Positions 14,366-23,745 of a DNA stretch of 64,000 bases are shown here, piece after piece. How positions within the stretch are numbered: position 1 is the stretch's first letter; each line of letters starts with the position of its first letter. The notes beneath the pieces are model-generated. The model did no database searches and had not been told where the DNA came from. It was given only the letters and a program-made list of their open reading frames with translations. The DNA comes from Soonwooa buanensis (lineage in GTDB: Bacteria; Bacteroidota; Bacteroidia; Flavobacteriales; Weeksellaceae). Both the position numbers and the translations under genes were made by a program. Where the stretch lies: positions 1 to 64,000 of the forward strand of contig NZ_FUYZ01000001.1 of the NCBI RefSeq assembly GCF_900167905.1, in the 5' to 3' direction.

Positions 14366-16399
14366 ATGTCAAACAAAAAACTGATTACGGCGGCGTTGCC
14401 TTATGCAAACGGACCGGTTCATATAGGGCATTTGGCGGGAGTTTACATTCCTGCGGATGTTTACGCAAGATTTCAAAGAAGATTAGGACAAGATGTTGCG
14501 TTTATTTGCGGATCCGATGAACACGGAATCCCAATCACGATTCGTGCAAAAAAAGAAGGCGTTACACCTCAAGATATCGTTGATAAATACCATGAAATCA
14601 TTAAAAAATCGTTCTCAGATTTGGGAATTTCTTTTGATGAATATTCAAGAACAACGGACAAAAAGCATTATGAAGTTAGTCAGGATTTCTTCAAAACTTT
14701 GTACGAAAACGGAAAGTTTACAGAAGAAGTTTCAGAACAATATTTTGATGAACAAGCGAATGAATTTTTAGCAGACCGTTACATCGTTGGAACTTGCCCG
14801 AATTGTGGTAACGACAATGCTTACGGAGATCAATGCGAGAAATGTGGATCGACACTTTCGCCATCAGAATTAATTAATCCAAAATCGATGTTGAGTGGAA
14901 ATATTCCAGTTTTAAAACCAACAAAAAACTGGTATCTTCCTCTAAATGAATACGAAAATTTTTTGAACGAATGGATTATCGAAGGTCATAAAAACGATTG
15001 GAAACCTAATGTTTACGGACAAGTAAAATCTTGGTTAAATGACGGTCTTAAACCTCGTGCGATGACCAGAGATTTGAATTGGGGCGTTCCTGTTCCGCTT
15101 CCAGATGCTGATGGAAAGGTACTTTATGTTTGGTTTGATGCGCCAATTGGTTACATTTCGTTCACGCAACAATGGGCGGAGAAAAACGGAAAAAACTGGA
15201 AAGATTATTGGCAAAACCCAGAATCAGATTTAATTCACTTTATCGGAAAGGATAATATTGTATTCCATTGTATTATTTTCCCTGCAATGATGAAGGCTCA
15301 CGGAAATTACGTGATGCCAACAAACGTTCCTGCTTTTGAATTTTTAAATCTTGAAAACGATAAAATTTCAACTTCAAGAAATTGGGCGGTTTGGGCAAAT
15401 GAATATGTTGAGGAATTCCCAGGTCAGCAAGATGTTTTGCGTTATGCATTACTTTCTTCGGCTCCCGAAACGAAAGATAATAACTTCACTTGGAAGGATT
15501 TCCAAACCAAAAACAATTCAGAATTGGTCGGGATTTTCGGGAACTTTATCAATAGAGTTGCGGTTTTAATTCATAAATATTACGATGGCGTTGTTCCAAA
15601 CGGTAATGTAAACGCTCCTGAATTAAATGAAGTTTCGAAATCTGCGAAAGAAATTCACGAATTTTTAGAAAAATTTGAGTTTAGAAATGCTTTGACAGCT
15701 TTAATGAATTTGGCGCGTTTCGGGAACCAATATCTTCAAACCGAAGAGCCTTGGAAAACCATTAAAGATAATCCAGAAAAAGCAGCTCAATCTCTATTTG
15801 TGGGCGCTCAAATTGCAGTTGGTTTAGCGCAATTGTGTGAACCGTTTATGCCTTTCAGTTCAGAAAAATTATTGAATATGTTTAATGTTCAAAAAATGAA
15901 TTGGAACGATGTTGAAAACTCAAAAGTTCTTATCGAAAGCGGTCACAAAATCAACGAAGCTTCTCTTCTTTTCTCAAAAATTGAAGATGATGTCATTGAA
16001 GCACAAATCCAAAAATTAGAGAATACAAAACAAAATAATAAAAAAACAAATCCTAACGCAAAACCTATGAAAGAGGAGATTTCTTTTGATGATTTCGGTA
16101 AAATAGATTTAAGAATCGGAACTATTTTAGAAGCTGAAAAAGTAGAAAAAGCCGATAAACTTTTAAAATTCAAAGTAGATACGGGAATCGATGTAAGAAC
16201 TGTGGTTTCAGGGATTGCAGAAAGTTTTTCACCTGAAGAATTAATCGGGAAACAAGTAATGGTTTTGGTGAATTTAGCGCCAAGAAAAATCCGTGGAATT
16301 GAATCTCAAGGAATGTTATTATTGACTTCAAAACCTGATGGAAAACTTTCTTTCGTTACGCCAGATGATTCCGTAGAAAACGGGATTGATGTTGGGTAG
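14366..16399 (+). CDS. metG: Methionyl-tRNA synthetase
   Basis: A 677-residue class I synthetase that charges tRNA-Met in the cytoplasm. The HIGH signature is in YANGPVHIGHLAG (about 13-25). Four cysteines form the zinc knuckle CPNCGNDNAYGDQCEKC (about 145-161). The second ATP motif is KISTS in NLENDKISTSRNW (about 331-343), a variant common in this subgroup rather than KMSKS. The C-terminus (about 565-677) is an EMAP II-like tRNA-binding domain (FGKIDLRIGTILEAEKVEKA). Length and domain order are normal. A terminator follows at 16460. Confidence 0.98.
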   Translation: MSNKKLITAALPYANGPVHIGHLAGVYIPADVYARFQRRLGQDVAFICGSDEHGIPITIRAKKEGVTPQDIVDKYHEIIKKSFSDLGISFDEYSRTTDKKHYEVSQDFFKTLYENGKFTEEVSEQYFDEQANEFLADRYIVGTCPNCGNDNAYGDQCEKCGSTLSPSELINPKSMLSGNIPVLKPTKNWYLPLNEYENFLNEWIIEGHKNDWKPNVYGQVKSWLNDGLKPRAMTRDLNWGVPVPLPDADGKVLYVWFDAPIGYISFTQQWAEKNGKNWKDYWQNPESDLIHFIGKDNIVFHCIIFPAMMKAHGNYVMPTNVPAFEFLNLENDKISTSRNWAVWANEYVEEFPGQQDVLRYALLSSAPETKDNNFTWKDFQTKNNSELVGIFGNFINRVAVLIHKYYDGVVPNGNVNAPELNEVSKSAKEIHEFLEKFEFRNALTALMNLARFGNQYLQTEEPWKTIKDNPEKAAQSLFVGAQIAVGLAQLCEPFMPFSSEKLLNMFNVQKMNWNDVENSKVLIESGHKINEASLLFSKIEDDVIEAQIQKLENTKQNNKKTNPNAKPMKEEISFDDFGKIDLRIGTILEAEKVEKADKLLKFKVDTGIDVRTVVSGIAESFSPEELIGKQVMVLVNLAPRKIRGIESQGMLLLTSKPDGKLSFVTPDDSVENGIDVG

Positions 16400-16459
16400 G
16401 ATTTAGATACAAAATTCTAGAACCAAGATTTTAGATTATCTTCTTATTAAATATATAAA

Positions 16460-16495
16460 AGTTCTCAAGACAATTTGTTTTGAGAACTTTTTTTT
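16460..16495 (+). terminator. Rho-independent terminator after metG
   Basis: Stem AGTTCTCAA / TTGAGAACT around a short loop is followed by an unbroken T run. Confidence 0.9.
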
Positions 16496-16627
16496 GCGTT
16501 GTTTTCAGAAAATCAAAAAAATTAAAAAAAAATTAAAAAAGCTCAACTGAATAAAATTCACAAATAAAACTATTGCGTAACTTAAAATTATAATTAATTT
16601 TACAAACAATTAAAAAAATTCTTATAT

Positions 16628-17368
16628 ATGAAAAAAGTTTTACTTTTTAGTTCAATCGCATTAGGTTTAACTGCAAATGCTCAAGTTACTTACTGTGAAG
16701 GTGGGGCAGACTCTCCTGAATTTGAAAAAATCAATAACGTTAAATTTTCAAATATTGACAATGCATCAACGGACACTCCAAATTATAGTGACTTCACTTC
16801 TAAGATCGCTAATGTTCAACAAAACAAATCATACACCTTAACCGTAAAAGCTAATGATGAGAATTATGGTGGTGATGTACTTTTAGTTTGGATTGACTTT
16901 GACCAGAATGGTGTATTCGATGCTGGAGAAAATGTTTTCACAAAAACTGGAACAGGACCATACACAAAAGAGATCTTAATCCCAGCCGATGCAAAGGTTG
17001 GACAAACAAGAATGAGAGTAAAGTTATATGATAAATATAACAACCCAGAAAGTACAGGTCCTTGCGGAACTTTTGATTTTGGTGAAGTAGAAGATTACAC
17101 TGTTGATATTGCAGCAGCAACGATGCAAGTGTCTGATACTAATAAAAATAATATCTCTGTTTATCCAAATCCTTTTGTAGACGTTCTAAAAATATCTGAC
17201 GTTAAAGGTGTTAAATCTATCATTGTTAATGATGCAACTGGAAGATTAGTAGCAACACTTGCTCCAAGTTCAGAAATTAATCTTTCTAAACTTCAAAAAG
17301 GTTTTTATGTGATTAATCTTAAAATGGAAGATGGTAGCGTAAAAACTATTAAGACTATTAAAAAATAA
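16628..17368 (+). CDS. Secreted GEVED-domain protein with T9SS sorting domain
   Basis: A 246-residue extracellular protein. A signal peptide (MKKVLLFSSIALGLTANAQ) is followed by a GEVED domain: VLLVWIDFDQNGVFDAGENV, then CGTFDFGEVEDYTVDI (about 75-160). The C-terminal ~75 residues are a type A T9SS sorting domain, with VYPNPFVDVLKI and the final KTIKTIKK. The GEVED domain is found in many secreted Bacteroidetes proteins, often near proteases. It contains little else, so it may be a binding module by itself. The protein is probably surface-attached or released. Confidence 0.9.
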   Translation: MKKVLLFSSIALGLTANAQVTYCEGGADSPEFEKINNVKFSNIDNASTDTPNYSDFTSKIANVQQNKSYTLTVKANDENYGGDVLLVWIDFDQNGVFDAGENVFTKTGTGPYTKEILIPADAKVGQTRMRVKLYDKYNNPESTGPCGTFDFGEVEDYTVDIAAATMQVSDTNKNNISVYPNPFVDVLKISDVKGVKSIIVNDATGRLVATLAPSSEINLSKLQKGFYVINLKMEDGSVKTIKTIKK

Positions 17369-17395
17369 TTATTACTTATTTATATTTGACAAAGA

Positions 17396-17425
17396 AGAGA
17401 CTGCCTTGGTAGTCTCTTTTTTTGC
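17396..17425 (+). terminator. Terminator after the GEVED-domain gene
   Basis: AGAGACTGCC-ttgg-TAGTCTCT hairpin followed by seven T. Confidence 0.88.
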
Positions 17426-17486
17426 ATTTTAAAATCTAAAAAGTATTACAATATTTTAGTAATTTTATTTATAGAAAAGTGATAAC

Positions 17487-17960
17487 ATGAGAACAATCGA
17501 TCAACTCTTTGCAGAATATGGTGAAAGTCATCAAAACCACACGAACAAAACGATACATTGGATTTGTGTTCCGTTGATATTTTGGAGTATTTTAGGTTTT
17601 ATTTCTTTAATACCTACGCCACATTTTTGTTTTGCATTTTTTGGATGTATTAGCATCGCAAGCTTTATTGCACTTATTTTGGTGTCGATATTCTATATGA
17701 GATTGTCGTGGGTTGTTGCAGTGATAATGTTAATTGTCATGTTGATTATGGAGCATCTTTGCTATGCTGTTAATGTCTATTTTGAATCTAAGTCATGGAT
17801 TGTTTTTGTTGCTGTTTTTGTGTTATCATGGATTGGGCAATTCTATGGTCATAAAATTGAAGGCAAAAAACCGAGCTTTCTAAAAGATTTACAATTTCTA
17901 CTGGTTGGTCCAGCTTGGCTTCTGAGTTTTATTCTTAAAAAATTGAATATTCCTTATTAA
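17487..17960 (+). CDS. Mpo1-like (DUF962) membrane protein
   Basis: A 157-residue protein with four to five membrane segments. The family signature is visible: FAEYGESHQNHTNKTIHWICVPL near residues 9-31, and WIGQFYGHKIEGKKPSF near residues 116-132. Yeast Mpo1 of this family is a Fe(II)-dependent dioxygenase acting on 2-hydroxy fatty acids in alpha-oxidation, and the conserved histidines seen here are the metal ligands. The bacterial role is not established. The stop codon lies within the left end of a repeat copy. Confidence 0.85.
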   Translation: MRTIDQLFAEYGESHQNHTNKTIHWICVPLIFWSILGFISLIPTPHFCFAFFGCISIASFIALILVSIFYMRLSWVVAVIMLIVMLIMEHLCYAVNVYFESKSWIVFVAVFVLSWIGQFYGHKIEGKKPSFLKDLQFLLVGPAWLLSFILKKLNIPY

Positions 17961-18092
17961 ATTCTTGCCTAATTATTTTTAGCCCCGATAGAAGCGGCAT
18001 CCTTTGGGGCGGCGTGAGGCGACGGAGCGGCGCACAAAAGATAGAGCGGATAGCGGGAAAAGCTCCTAAAAATAATAGATGTAGTCAAAAAG
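17952..18092 (+). repeat. Intergenic structured repeat, copy 1
   Basis: The core runs from AGCCCCGATAGAAGCGGC (17981) to GCGGGAAAAGCTCCTAAA (18070). Compared with copy 2 it lacks 19 bp between two GAGCG repeats. The left flank, CCTTATTAAATTCTTGCC to 17980, is shared with copy 2; the right flank GTAGTCAAAAAGCT is shared with copy 3. Confidence 0.85.
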
Positions 18093-18145
18093 CTTTCAAC
18101 AAAAAGTCCTACTACAAAAATTAGATCCAGTTAATTCCAAATAAA

Positions 18146-18171
18146 AAAGCCCGAGAAGATTCTCAGGCTTT
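18146..18171. terminator. Bidirectional terminator between DUF962 gene and etfA
   Basis: AAGCCCGAGAA-ga-TTCTCAGGCTT hairpin, with A run on the left and T-rich right side, lies between convergent genes. Confidence 0.8.
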
Positions 18172-18191
18172 ATATCGAGTCTAAAAATCGG

Positions 18192-19139
18192 TTAAGATTT
18201 GAAGGCTTTAAGTTTTTCTACCAAGGCAGGAACGATTTGGAACGCGTCTCCAACTACACCATAATCTGCAGATTTGAAGAACGGCGCCTCTGGATCGTTG
18301 TTGATAACTACAATAGTTTTTGAAGAGTTAACACCCGCCAAATGCTGGATAGCTCCAGAAATACCTACTGCGATATATAAGTTAGGCGAAATTGCCTTAC
18401 CTGTCTGACCAACGTGCTCAGCGTGTGGTCTCCAACCGATGTCAGCAACTGGCTTAGACGATGCTGTTGCAGCGCCAAGGACGTTTGCTAGATCTTCGAT
18501 CATTCCCCAGTTTTCTGGACCTTTAAGACCACGACCTGCAGAAACAACGATTTCAGCTTCTTTAAGGTCTAACTTACCTGATGATTGCTCGTGGCTAACC
18601 ACTTTTGTATCTTCGTTAACGATACTAAGATCTTTAACTTCTTCTGAACCTGAAACTGCATTTTCTTTAGCACCGAAAGCATTTTGAGATACTGTCGCGA
18701 TAACGTTAGCAGCGTCAGCTTTTGCATGCATAAATCCTTTACCTGAGAAAGCTTTTCTTTTCACTTGGAATGGTGAAAGGCTTTCTGGCGCAGCGATAAC
18801 ATTAGTTAACAATGATGCATTCTTTTGGATTGCTAACATTGGTGCGATAGACGACGCGTCTGTCGTGTGAGGGAAAACAACGATGTTGCCATCCGCAACT
18901 TGTCCTACTGCATCTGCATAAGCTTTTGCGCTGAAGTTTTTAAGTCCTTCGTCTTTAACGTTAATTACTTTTGATGCTCCATACTTATATAATAAATCTG
19001 AAGAATCTGTTGGGTTGATAGAGATAGCTGTTACAGTATCACCAGCTTGGTCTGCAATAGCTTTGGCGTAAGCAACTGCTTCGAAAGCTGCTTTTTTGTA
19101 AACACCATTTATATTTTCTGCATATACGAATATTGCCAT
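18192..19139 (-). CDS. etfA: Electron transfer flavoprotein alpha subunit
   Basis: A 315-residue subunit that carries FAD and, with EtfB, takes electrons from acyl-CoA dehydrogenases to the respiratory quinone pool. The FAD-binding C-terminal domain is typical: VSAGRGLKGPENW, SKPVADIGWRPHAEHVGQTG, YIAVGISGAIQHLAG and VVINNDPEAPFFKSADYG. It follows etfB by 93 bp; the gap contains a hairpin of the same family as other intergenic hairpins in the window. Fatty-acid oxidation genes that need it are at 31855-38597. Confidence 0.97.
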   Translation of the reverse strand: MAIFVYAENINGVYKKAAFEAVAYAKAIADQAGDTVTAISINPTDSSDLLYKYGASKVINVKDEGLKNFSAKAYADAVGQVADGNIVVFPHTTDASSIAPMLAIQKNASLLTNVIAAPESLSPFQVKRKAFSGKGFMHAKADAANVIATVSQNAFGAKENAVSGSEEVKDLSIVNEDTKVVSHEQSSGKLDLKEAEIVVSAGRGLKGPENWGMIEDLANVLGAATASSKPVADIGWRPHAEHVGQTGKAISPNLYIAVGISGAIQHLAGVNSSKTIVVINNDPEAPFFKSADYGVVGDAFQIVPALVEKLKAFKS

Positions 19140-19174
19140 TTTCTTGAATTTAAAAATTAAAAGATTTAATGATT

Positions 19175-19221
19175 AAAAGATGTTATTCGAGTAATCTTGT
19201 GTCTCGAATCTTGTATCTTTT
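19175..19221. repeat. Hairpin in the etfB-etfA spacer
   Basis: AAAAGAT...TTCGAG (19175-19191) pairs with CTCGAA...ATCTTTT (19203-19221). It resembles other short intergenic inverted repeats in the window made of ttAGAT-like units. No T run follows, so it is not a strong terminator; it might set the stoichiometry of etfB and etfA mRNA. Confidence 0.6.
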
Positions 19222-19232
19222 AGTCTCTAATA

Positions 19233-19979
19233 TTAGATAACTTTAGCTTCTTCGTGAAGTAATCTTACCAATTCGTCTAAGTTGTCAGGAGAAACCAATT
19301 TAACAGCTGCTCTTGGCGGAACCGCATCAAAAGAAATAGCGTCAACTTTAACTTCTGTATTGCTAGGTTCTACAACTTGTAAAGGCTTCGTTCTTGCAGA
19401 CATAATTCCTCTCATGTTCGGGATGATAAGATCTTTTTCTTCAACAATACCTTTTTGACCAGCGATAACTGCAGGTAGTTTAACAGAAATAGTTTCTTTA
19501 CCTCCTTCAATCTCTCTAACAGCCGTTGCTTCAGCACCGTTGATATCTAGACCAACACAAGCGTTAACGAAAGGTTGGTTAAGCAATGCTGCAACCATAC
19601 CTGGTACTGCTCCACCGTTATAATCGATAGATTCTTTACCAGCTAATACAACATCGTATCCACCGTCTTGAGCGATTTTAGCAATCTCTTTAGCTACCGA
19701 ATAACTATCTTTAGCTTCTGAGTTAACTCTAACTGCATCGTTAGCACCAATTGCTAATGCTTTACGGATAACAGCTTCGGTCCCAGCATCACCAACGTTA
19801 ACCACAGTAACTGTAGCACCTTGGCTTTCTTGTAATTTTATAGCTTTTGTTAAAGCAAATTCGTCCAAAGGATTAATTACCCATTGGATTCCGTTTTTGT
19901 CGAAAGCAGATTTGTCTGCTGTAAAGTTAATTTTACTTGTCGTATCAGGCACACTGCTGATGCAAACTAATATTTTCAT
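19233..19979 (-). CDS. etfB: Electron transfer flavoprotein beta subunit
   Basis: A 248-residue EtfB of normal length. Motifs include KILVCISSVPDTTSKI at the N-terminus, NPLDEFALTKAIKLQE, VLAGKESIDYNGGAVPGMVA and the late family motif MRGIMSARTKPL. EtfB binds AMP and docks acyl-CoA dehydrogenases. It is first in an etfBA operon. A palindrome TATGCACGCATA sits at 20029-20040 upstream, matching the one in front of the marR-fad operon. Confidence 0.97.
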   Translation of the reverse strand: MKILVCISSVPDTTSKINFTADKSAFDKNGIQWVINPLDEFALTKAIKLQESQGATVTVVNVGDAGTEAVIRKALAIGANDAVRVNSEAKDSYSVAKEIAKIAQDGGYDVVLAGKESIDYNGGAVPGMVAALLNQPFVNACVGLDINGAEATAVREIEGGKETISVKLPAVIAGQKGIVEEKDLIIPNMRGIMSARTKPLQVVEPSNTEVKVDAISFDAVPPRAAVKLVSPDNLDELVRLLHEEAKVI

Positions 19980-20009
19980 TTGGATAATTTTTTTTGAAAT
20001 TAAGCTTTG

Positions 20010-20040
20010 TAAATATACTAAATAATACTATGCACGCATA
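20010..20040 (-). promoter_or_regulatory. etfB promoter with putative MarR-type operator
   Basis: On the minus strand TATGCGTGCATA (20040-20029) is followed after 11 nt by TATATTTA (20017-20010), a near match to the -7 box. The same operator, differing at one position, and the same 11-nt spacing occur in front of the MarR gene at 31802. The operator covers the expected -33 region, so binding should repress. Confidence 0.75.
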
Positions 20041-20205
20041 ATATTTTGTTATTTTATGAATAAGAATCCGTCAACATTTGATTAAAAGGAATATGGCAAG
20101 AATCTGCAAAAAGTTTTGAATTAAATTTTAAAACAAATACAAAGTTTTGACAAGAATCATAATTCCCAAAAATCATTTCTAAATCCGAAATCTTATTTCC
20201 TTTAA

Positions 20206-20913
20206 TTATTTTTTGATTTGAGAAGCTCTTAATTCAATTTTTGCTGGTAAAACACGAGGATCCATTTTCATCATATTTAAAACCAAATCGCCGACATCTC
20301 TCGGTTGTATTTTCCACGATTCTTCTTCTGATGGTTCCGAATTATTAAAATAGGTATTGATCGATCCTGGTAAAATCACAGAACATTTAATATTGTATTT
20401 TCTAAGATCCAACATGGCTGCTTGGGTAAATCCAACGACACCAAACTTAGAAGCATTGTAGCCACTTCCCTTTTCGAAAAAATATTCACCAGCCAAACTC
20501 GCGATCGAAATAAAGTAACCTTCAGTTTTCTTTAAAGCTTCAATACTCGATTTTAAAGTATAAAAAACACCCGTCAAATTGGTATCAATCATATCTTGCC
20601 AATCCTCGATACTCAAATCTTCAATCGGTGCAAAATGTCCCAAACCAGCATTGGCAATCACCAAATCTAATCTCCCGAATTTCTCTACAACTTTAGAAAT
20701 CGCTTCTTGCTCATCATCAAAACTTTTAACATCGGAAACAATTCCTAATACATTTTCGCCAGAAGCATCCAATTGTTTTGATGCTTTTTCTACATCTTCT
20801 GCTTTTCGCCCTGAGAAAGCAATTTTAAAACCATTTTCCAACAGAACCTCTGCAATCCCAAAACCGACACCTTTTGTTCCGCCCGTTATATAAGCAACTT
20901 TAATTTGTGACAT
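20206..20913 (-). CDS. Short-chain dehydrogenase/reductase
   Basis: A 235-residue classical SDR, NAD(P)-dependent. The cofactor loop is TGGTKGVGFGIA (about 10-21), NAG appears in IANAGLGHFAP, and the catalytic Ser-Tyr-Lys is in ISIASLAGEYFFEKGSGYNASKFG. An Arg/Lys pair after the second strand (FSGRKAEDV) favours NADPH. The substrate cannot be told. It is a single gene; a terminator of the gene to its right precedes it. Confidence 0.93.
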   Translation of the reverse strand: MSQIKVAYITGGTKGVGFGIAEVLLENGFKIAFSGRKAEDVEKASKQLDASGENVLGIVSDVKSFDDEQEAISKVVEKFGRLDLVIANAGLGHFAPIEDLSIEDWQDMIDTNLTGVFYTLKSSIEALKKTEGYFISIASLAGEYFFEKGSGYNASKFGVVGFTQAAMLDLRKYNIKCSVILPGSINTYFNNSEPSEEESWKIQPRDVGDLVLNMMKMDPRVLPAKIELRASQIKK

Positions 20914-20937
20914 ATTGATTGTTTAGTTTTACAAAAA

Positions 20938-20968
20938 TAAAAAAAACGCCCCTTTCGGAGCGTTTGTA
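20938..20968 (-). terminator. Terminator after the T9SS gene at 20999
   Basis: AAACGCCCC-ttt-CGGAGCGTTT hairpin with an A run on the plus strand's left side, which is a T run for leftward transcription. Confidence 0.85.
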
Positions 20969-20998
20969 GTATTGTTAAAAATATTATAAACTATTGGA

Positions 20999-21859
20999 TT
21001 AGTCTTTAATAATTTTTTGGATATATACTTTACCATCGTTTGCTTTAACTTTCAAGATATAAGCACCTTTTGCAAAACCAGAAACGTTGATGTCATTTGA
21101 TTTGCTAGACGTTGACTTAACAACTTTACCAGCCATATCATAGATCTCAACACCTTCGGCAGCAACATTATTTCCAAACTTGAATCTAAGAATATCTTTA
21201 ACTGGATTTCCTAAAATTTGAAGATCTTTAGAGTTAATAATTTCAGTAACACCTAAGTTATTAACACCTGTAATAGTCATTACCCATTTAGCTGAAGCAA
21301 AACCTGCCAAAGCACCAGTACCAGTTGCAATTGGCGTACTAAGTCCACATCCCTCTGACATTAAGTAAGATGGCCCTGTTTGTCCTCCTGCATTTGTTCC
21401 AAAATAAAATTGCTCTGTGTTAGCTTGTCCATCATGTAATACCTCTAATACAAAAGTAGAACCTGCTGGAATAACTTGTGTATAGCTAGTTCCTGAGTCT
21501 GCCATTCCTCCCACTTTACTTGGACTAATCTCAATCATTCCACCACTTAGGTAGCTTGAAGTTCCATTAGGGAAAGTTCCTGTGTAAGTTGACAAACTAA
21601 ATTCTACAGGATAAGTTTTGTTAGCTGTTTGCACACCGATCGCTACGTTTGTAACTTTATAATCATAGTTGATACCGTAGTCAGCAAGTTTAAACACTCT
21701 GTAGTAAGAGTTATCTGATGTATAACCACCAGCCTGACTACCACAAGCAACAGAACCAGTTGCTGATACTGTATTAGGTGTTGCGTTTTGAGTGATTACT
21801 TGTGCGTTTGCAGTAATTGCTGTAATAGCAATTGCTAAAGATGTAAAAATTTTATTCAT
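20999..21859 (-). CDS. Secreted protein with T9SS type A sorting domain
   Basis: A 286-residue extracellular protein. The signal peptide is MNKIFTSLAIAITAITANAQ. Residues about 25-200 form a beta-rich domain of unknown function with SVACGSQAGGYTSDNSYYRVF, which resembles the N-terminal sandwich of other secreted Bacteroidetes proteins. The last ~80 residues are the sorting domain: NSKDLQILGNPVKDILRFKF, GVEIYDMAGKVVKS and the end YIQKIIKD. It is single and well isolated, and its function is unknown. Confidence 0.85.
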   Translation of the reverse strand: MNKIFTSLAIAITAITANAQVITQNATPNTVSATGSVACGSQAGGYTSDNSYYRVFKLADYGINYDYKVTNVAIGVQTANKTYPVEFSLSTYTGTFPNGTSSYLSGGMIEISPSKVGGMADSGTSYTQVIPAGSTFVLEVLHDGQANTEQFYFGTNAGGQTGPSYLMSEGCGLSTPIATGTGALAGFASAKWVMTITGVNNLGVTEIINSKDLQILGNPVKDILRFKFGNNVAAEGVEIYDMAGKVVKSTSSKSNDINVSGFAKGAYILKVKANDGKVYIQKIIKD

Positions 21860-21958
21860 AAAATACTTTTTTAATTCGAAAGCAATTTACAACTTTTTAA
21901 AAAATAAAGCAATACTTTTTAAAAAAATATTGCTTTATAATAACTATGTGTAGTAATC

Positions 21959-23341
21959 TTAACCTTTTGTATAATACTCGAAGAAATATGGGATACTCTC
22001 AATTCCCTTGTAATAGTTATACAATCCGTAATGTTCGTTAGGAGAATGTATCGCATCAGAATCTAGACCAAAGCCCATTAACACTGATTTTGCGCCCAAT
22101 ACTTTTTCGAACAAAGAGGTAATCGGAATACTTCCGCCACTTCTATAAGGAAGGACTTCTCTACCGAAAGCTTGTTCCATTGCTTTTTTCGCCGCTTGGA
22201 ATTCTTTAGTATCGCTTTCCAAAACATAAGGCATTCCGCCGTGGTGCGGCGTCACTTTAACCTTAACACTTTTAGGAGCAATCTTCTCAAAATATTTTGT
22301 GAACTTCTCTGTAATTTCTTCAGGTGTTTGATTCGGAACCAAACGCATAGAGATTTTAGCAAAAGCTTTAGAAGCAATAACAGTTTTCGCACCTTCACCC
22401 GTGTAACCTCCCCAAATACCATTAACATCCAATGTTGGACGGATAGAAGCTCTTTCTAAAGTTGTGTAGCCTTCTTCGCCTTGAATATCATTTAATCCAA
22501 TAGACTTTTTGTAAGTTTCTGGATCATCTTTCAGTTTGTTCATTTCTTTACGATCTTCGTCAGAAACAACCAAAACATTATCGTAGAAACCATCGATTGT
22601 AATGTGGCCTTTGTCATCGATAAGATCACCAATCATTTTAGCTAAAACATTAATTGGATTAGGAACTGCGCCTCCGTAAAGTCCAGAATGTAAATCTCTG
22701 TTAGGACCTTCCACTTCCACTTCTACATAACTAAGACCTCTAAGTCCTGTTGTAACCGTTGGTTGCTCAACCGAATAAATATGTGTATCCGAAATCAAGA
22801 TAACATCACATTTTAGTTTTTCTTTATTTTCTTCTAAAAAATCAGCTAAACTTGCAGAACCAACTTCTTCTTCTCCTTCGATGATAAATTTAACATTACA
22901 AGGTAAAGAATTCGTTTTCATCATGGCTTCAAAAGCTTTAACGTGCATAAAGAATTGACCTTTATCATCCGCAGAACCACGTGCGAAAATTGCACCATCT
23001 GGATGTAATTCTGTTTTCTTAACCACTGGCTCGAAAGGATCGCTCGTCCATAATTCTAACGGATCAGCTGGTTGAACATCGTAATGTCCATACACCAAAA
23101 CCGTTGGCAAAGCTGGATCAATCATCTTTTCGCCATAAGCTACGGGATAACCTTTAGTTTTTAATACTTCTACATTGTCAGCGCCCGCTTTTTTTAAGTG
23201 GTCAGCCACCGTATCAGCACATTTCAGAACTTCGTCTTTGTAAGCTGGATCAGCACTAATTGACGCAATTCTTAACACATCAAACAACTCGTCTAAAAAA
23301 CGTTGTTTGTTTTCCTGAATATAATTTTGAGTTTCGTTCAT
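21959..23341 (-). CDS. M20-family dipeptidase
   Basis: A 460-residue zinc metallopeptidase of the M20 family, dipeptidase type. Metal ligands and catalytic residues are visible: His in VYGHYDVQPADP (about 88), Asp in RGSADDKGQF (about 121), the Glu pair in IEGEEEVGS (about 155) and late His in DAIHSPNEHY (about 437). The central lid domain is present, so the length is normal. It hydrolyses dipeptides in the cytoplasm for nutrition or peptide recycling. Confidence 0.94.
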   Translation of the reverse strand: MNETQNYIQENKQRFLDELFDVLRIASISADPAYKDEVLKCADTVADHLKKAGADNVEVLKTKGYPVAYGEKMIDPALPTVLVYGHYDVQPADPLELWTSDPFEPVVKKTELHPDGAIFARGSADDKGQFFMHVKAFEAMMKTNSLPCNVKFIIEGEEEVGSASLADFLEENKEKLKCDVILISDTHIYSVEQPTVTTGLRGLSYVEVEVEGPNRDLHSGLYGGAVPNPINVLAKMIGDLIDDKGHITIDGFYDNVLVVSDEDRKEMNKLKDDPETYKKSIGLNDIQGEEGYTTLERASIRPTLDVNGIWGGYTGEGAKTVIASKAFAKISMRLVPNQTPEEITEKFTKYFEKIAPKSVKVKVTPHHGGMPYVLESDTKEFQAAKKAMEQAFGREVLPYRSGGSIPITSLFEKVLGAKSVLMGFGLDSDAIHSPNEHYGLYNYYKGIESIPYFFEYYTKG

Positions 23342-23419
23342 ATCTAAAACTATTTGGAATTAATTGATATAAAAAATGTCTCACGCGAGTAAGACATTAT
23401 ATATTGTGAGAATCTATTA

Positions 23420-23656
23420 TTACTTAACTTTAACAGTATCAACTTTTGCAGCTTCTGTTGGCGTCGCAACCGCAGTCTGTACTGGAGCAGCTTTCGTAGT
23501 GTCAACTTTAGCTTCGTAAGTTCCGTGTGGTGCGTTAGGATCGTCATATCTAACAACATCGTCAGTTTTTTTAAGACGACCTTTGTTACCTCCTTCTGGT
23601 AAACTACAAGATACTACAAATAAAGCTGAAGCCAATAATAAAAGAGATTTTTTCAT
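23420..23656 (-). CDS. Small lipoprotein
   Basis: A 78-residue protein. ATG at 23656 is chosen since it begins a normal lipoprotein signal peptide MKKSLLLLASALFVVSC; the frame extends farther upstream but without ATG or signal. Cys17 would be lipidated. The mature part is polar, rich in Lys, Thr, Ala and Val (RYDDPNAPHGTYE, then repeated KVDT units), with no domain known. It is probably in the periplasm or outer membrane. Confidence 0.75.
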   Translation of the reverse strand: MKKSLLLLASALFVVSCSLPEGGNKGRLKKTDDVVRYDDPNAPHGTYEAKVDTTKAAPVQTAVATPTEAAKVDTVKVK

Positions 23657-23745
23657 TCTTAAAATTTTAAAGTTCAAAATTACTAAAACTCGTTCGTACA
23701 ACAAAATAATTATCAGAAATTTATTCCGATTCTTGATAATTCTAG

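Noticed and set aside
18722..18733. TTGCATGCATAA inside etfA as a further MarR operator
   Set aside because: It lies in conserved coding sequence, lacks the flanking bases and has no promoter after it.
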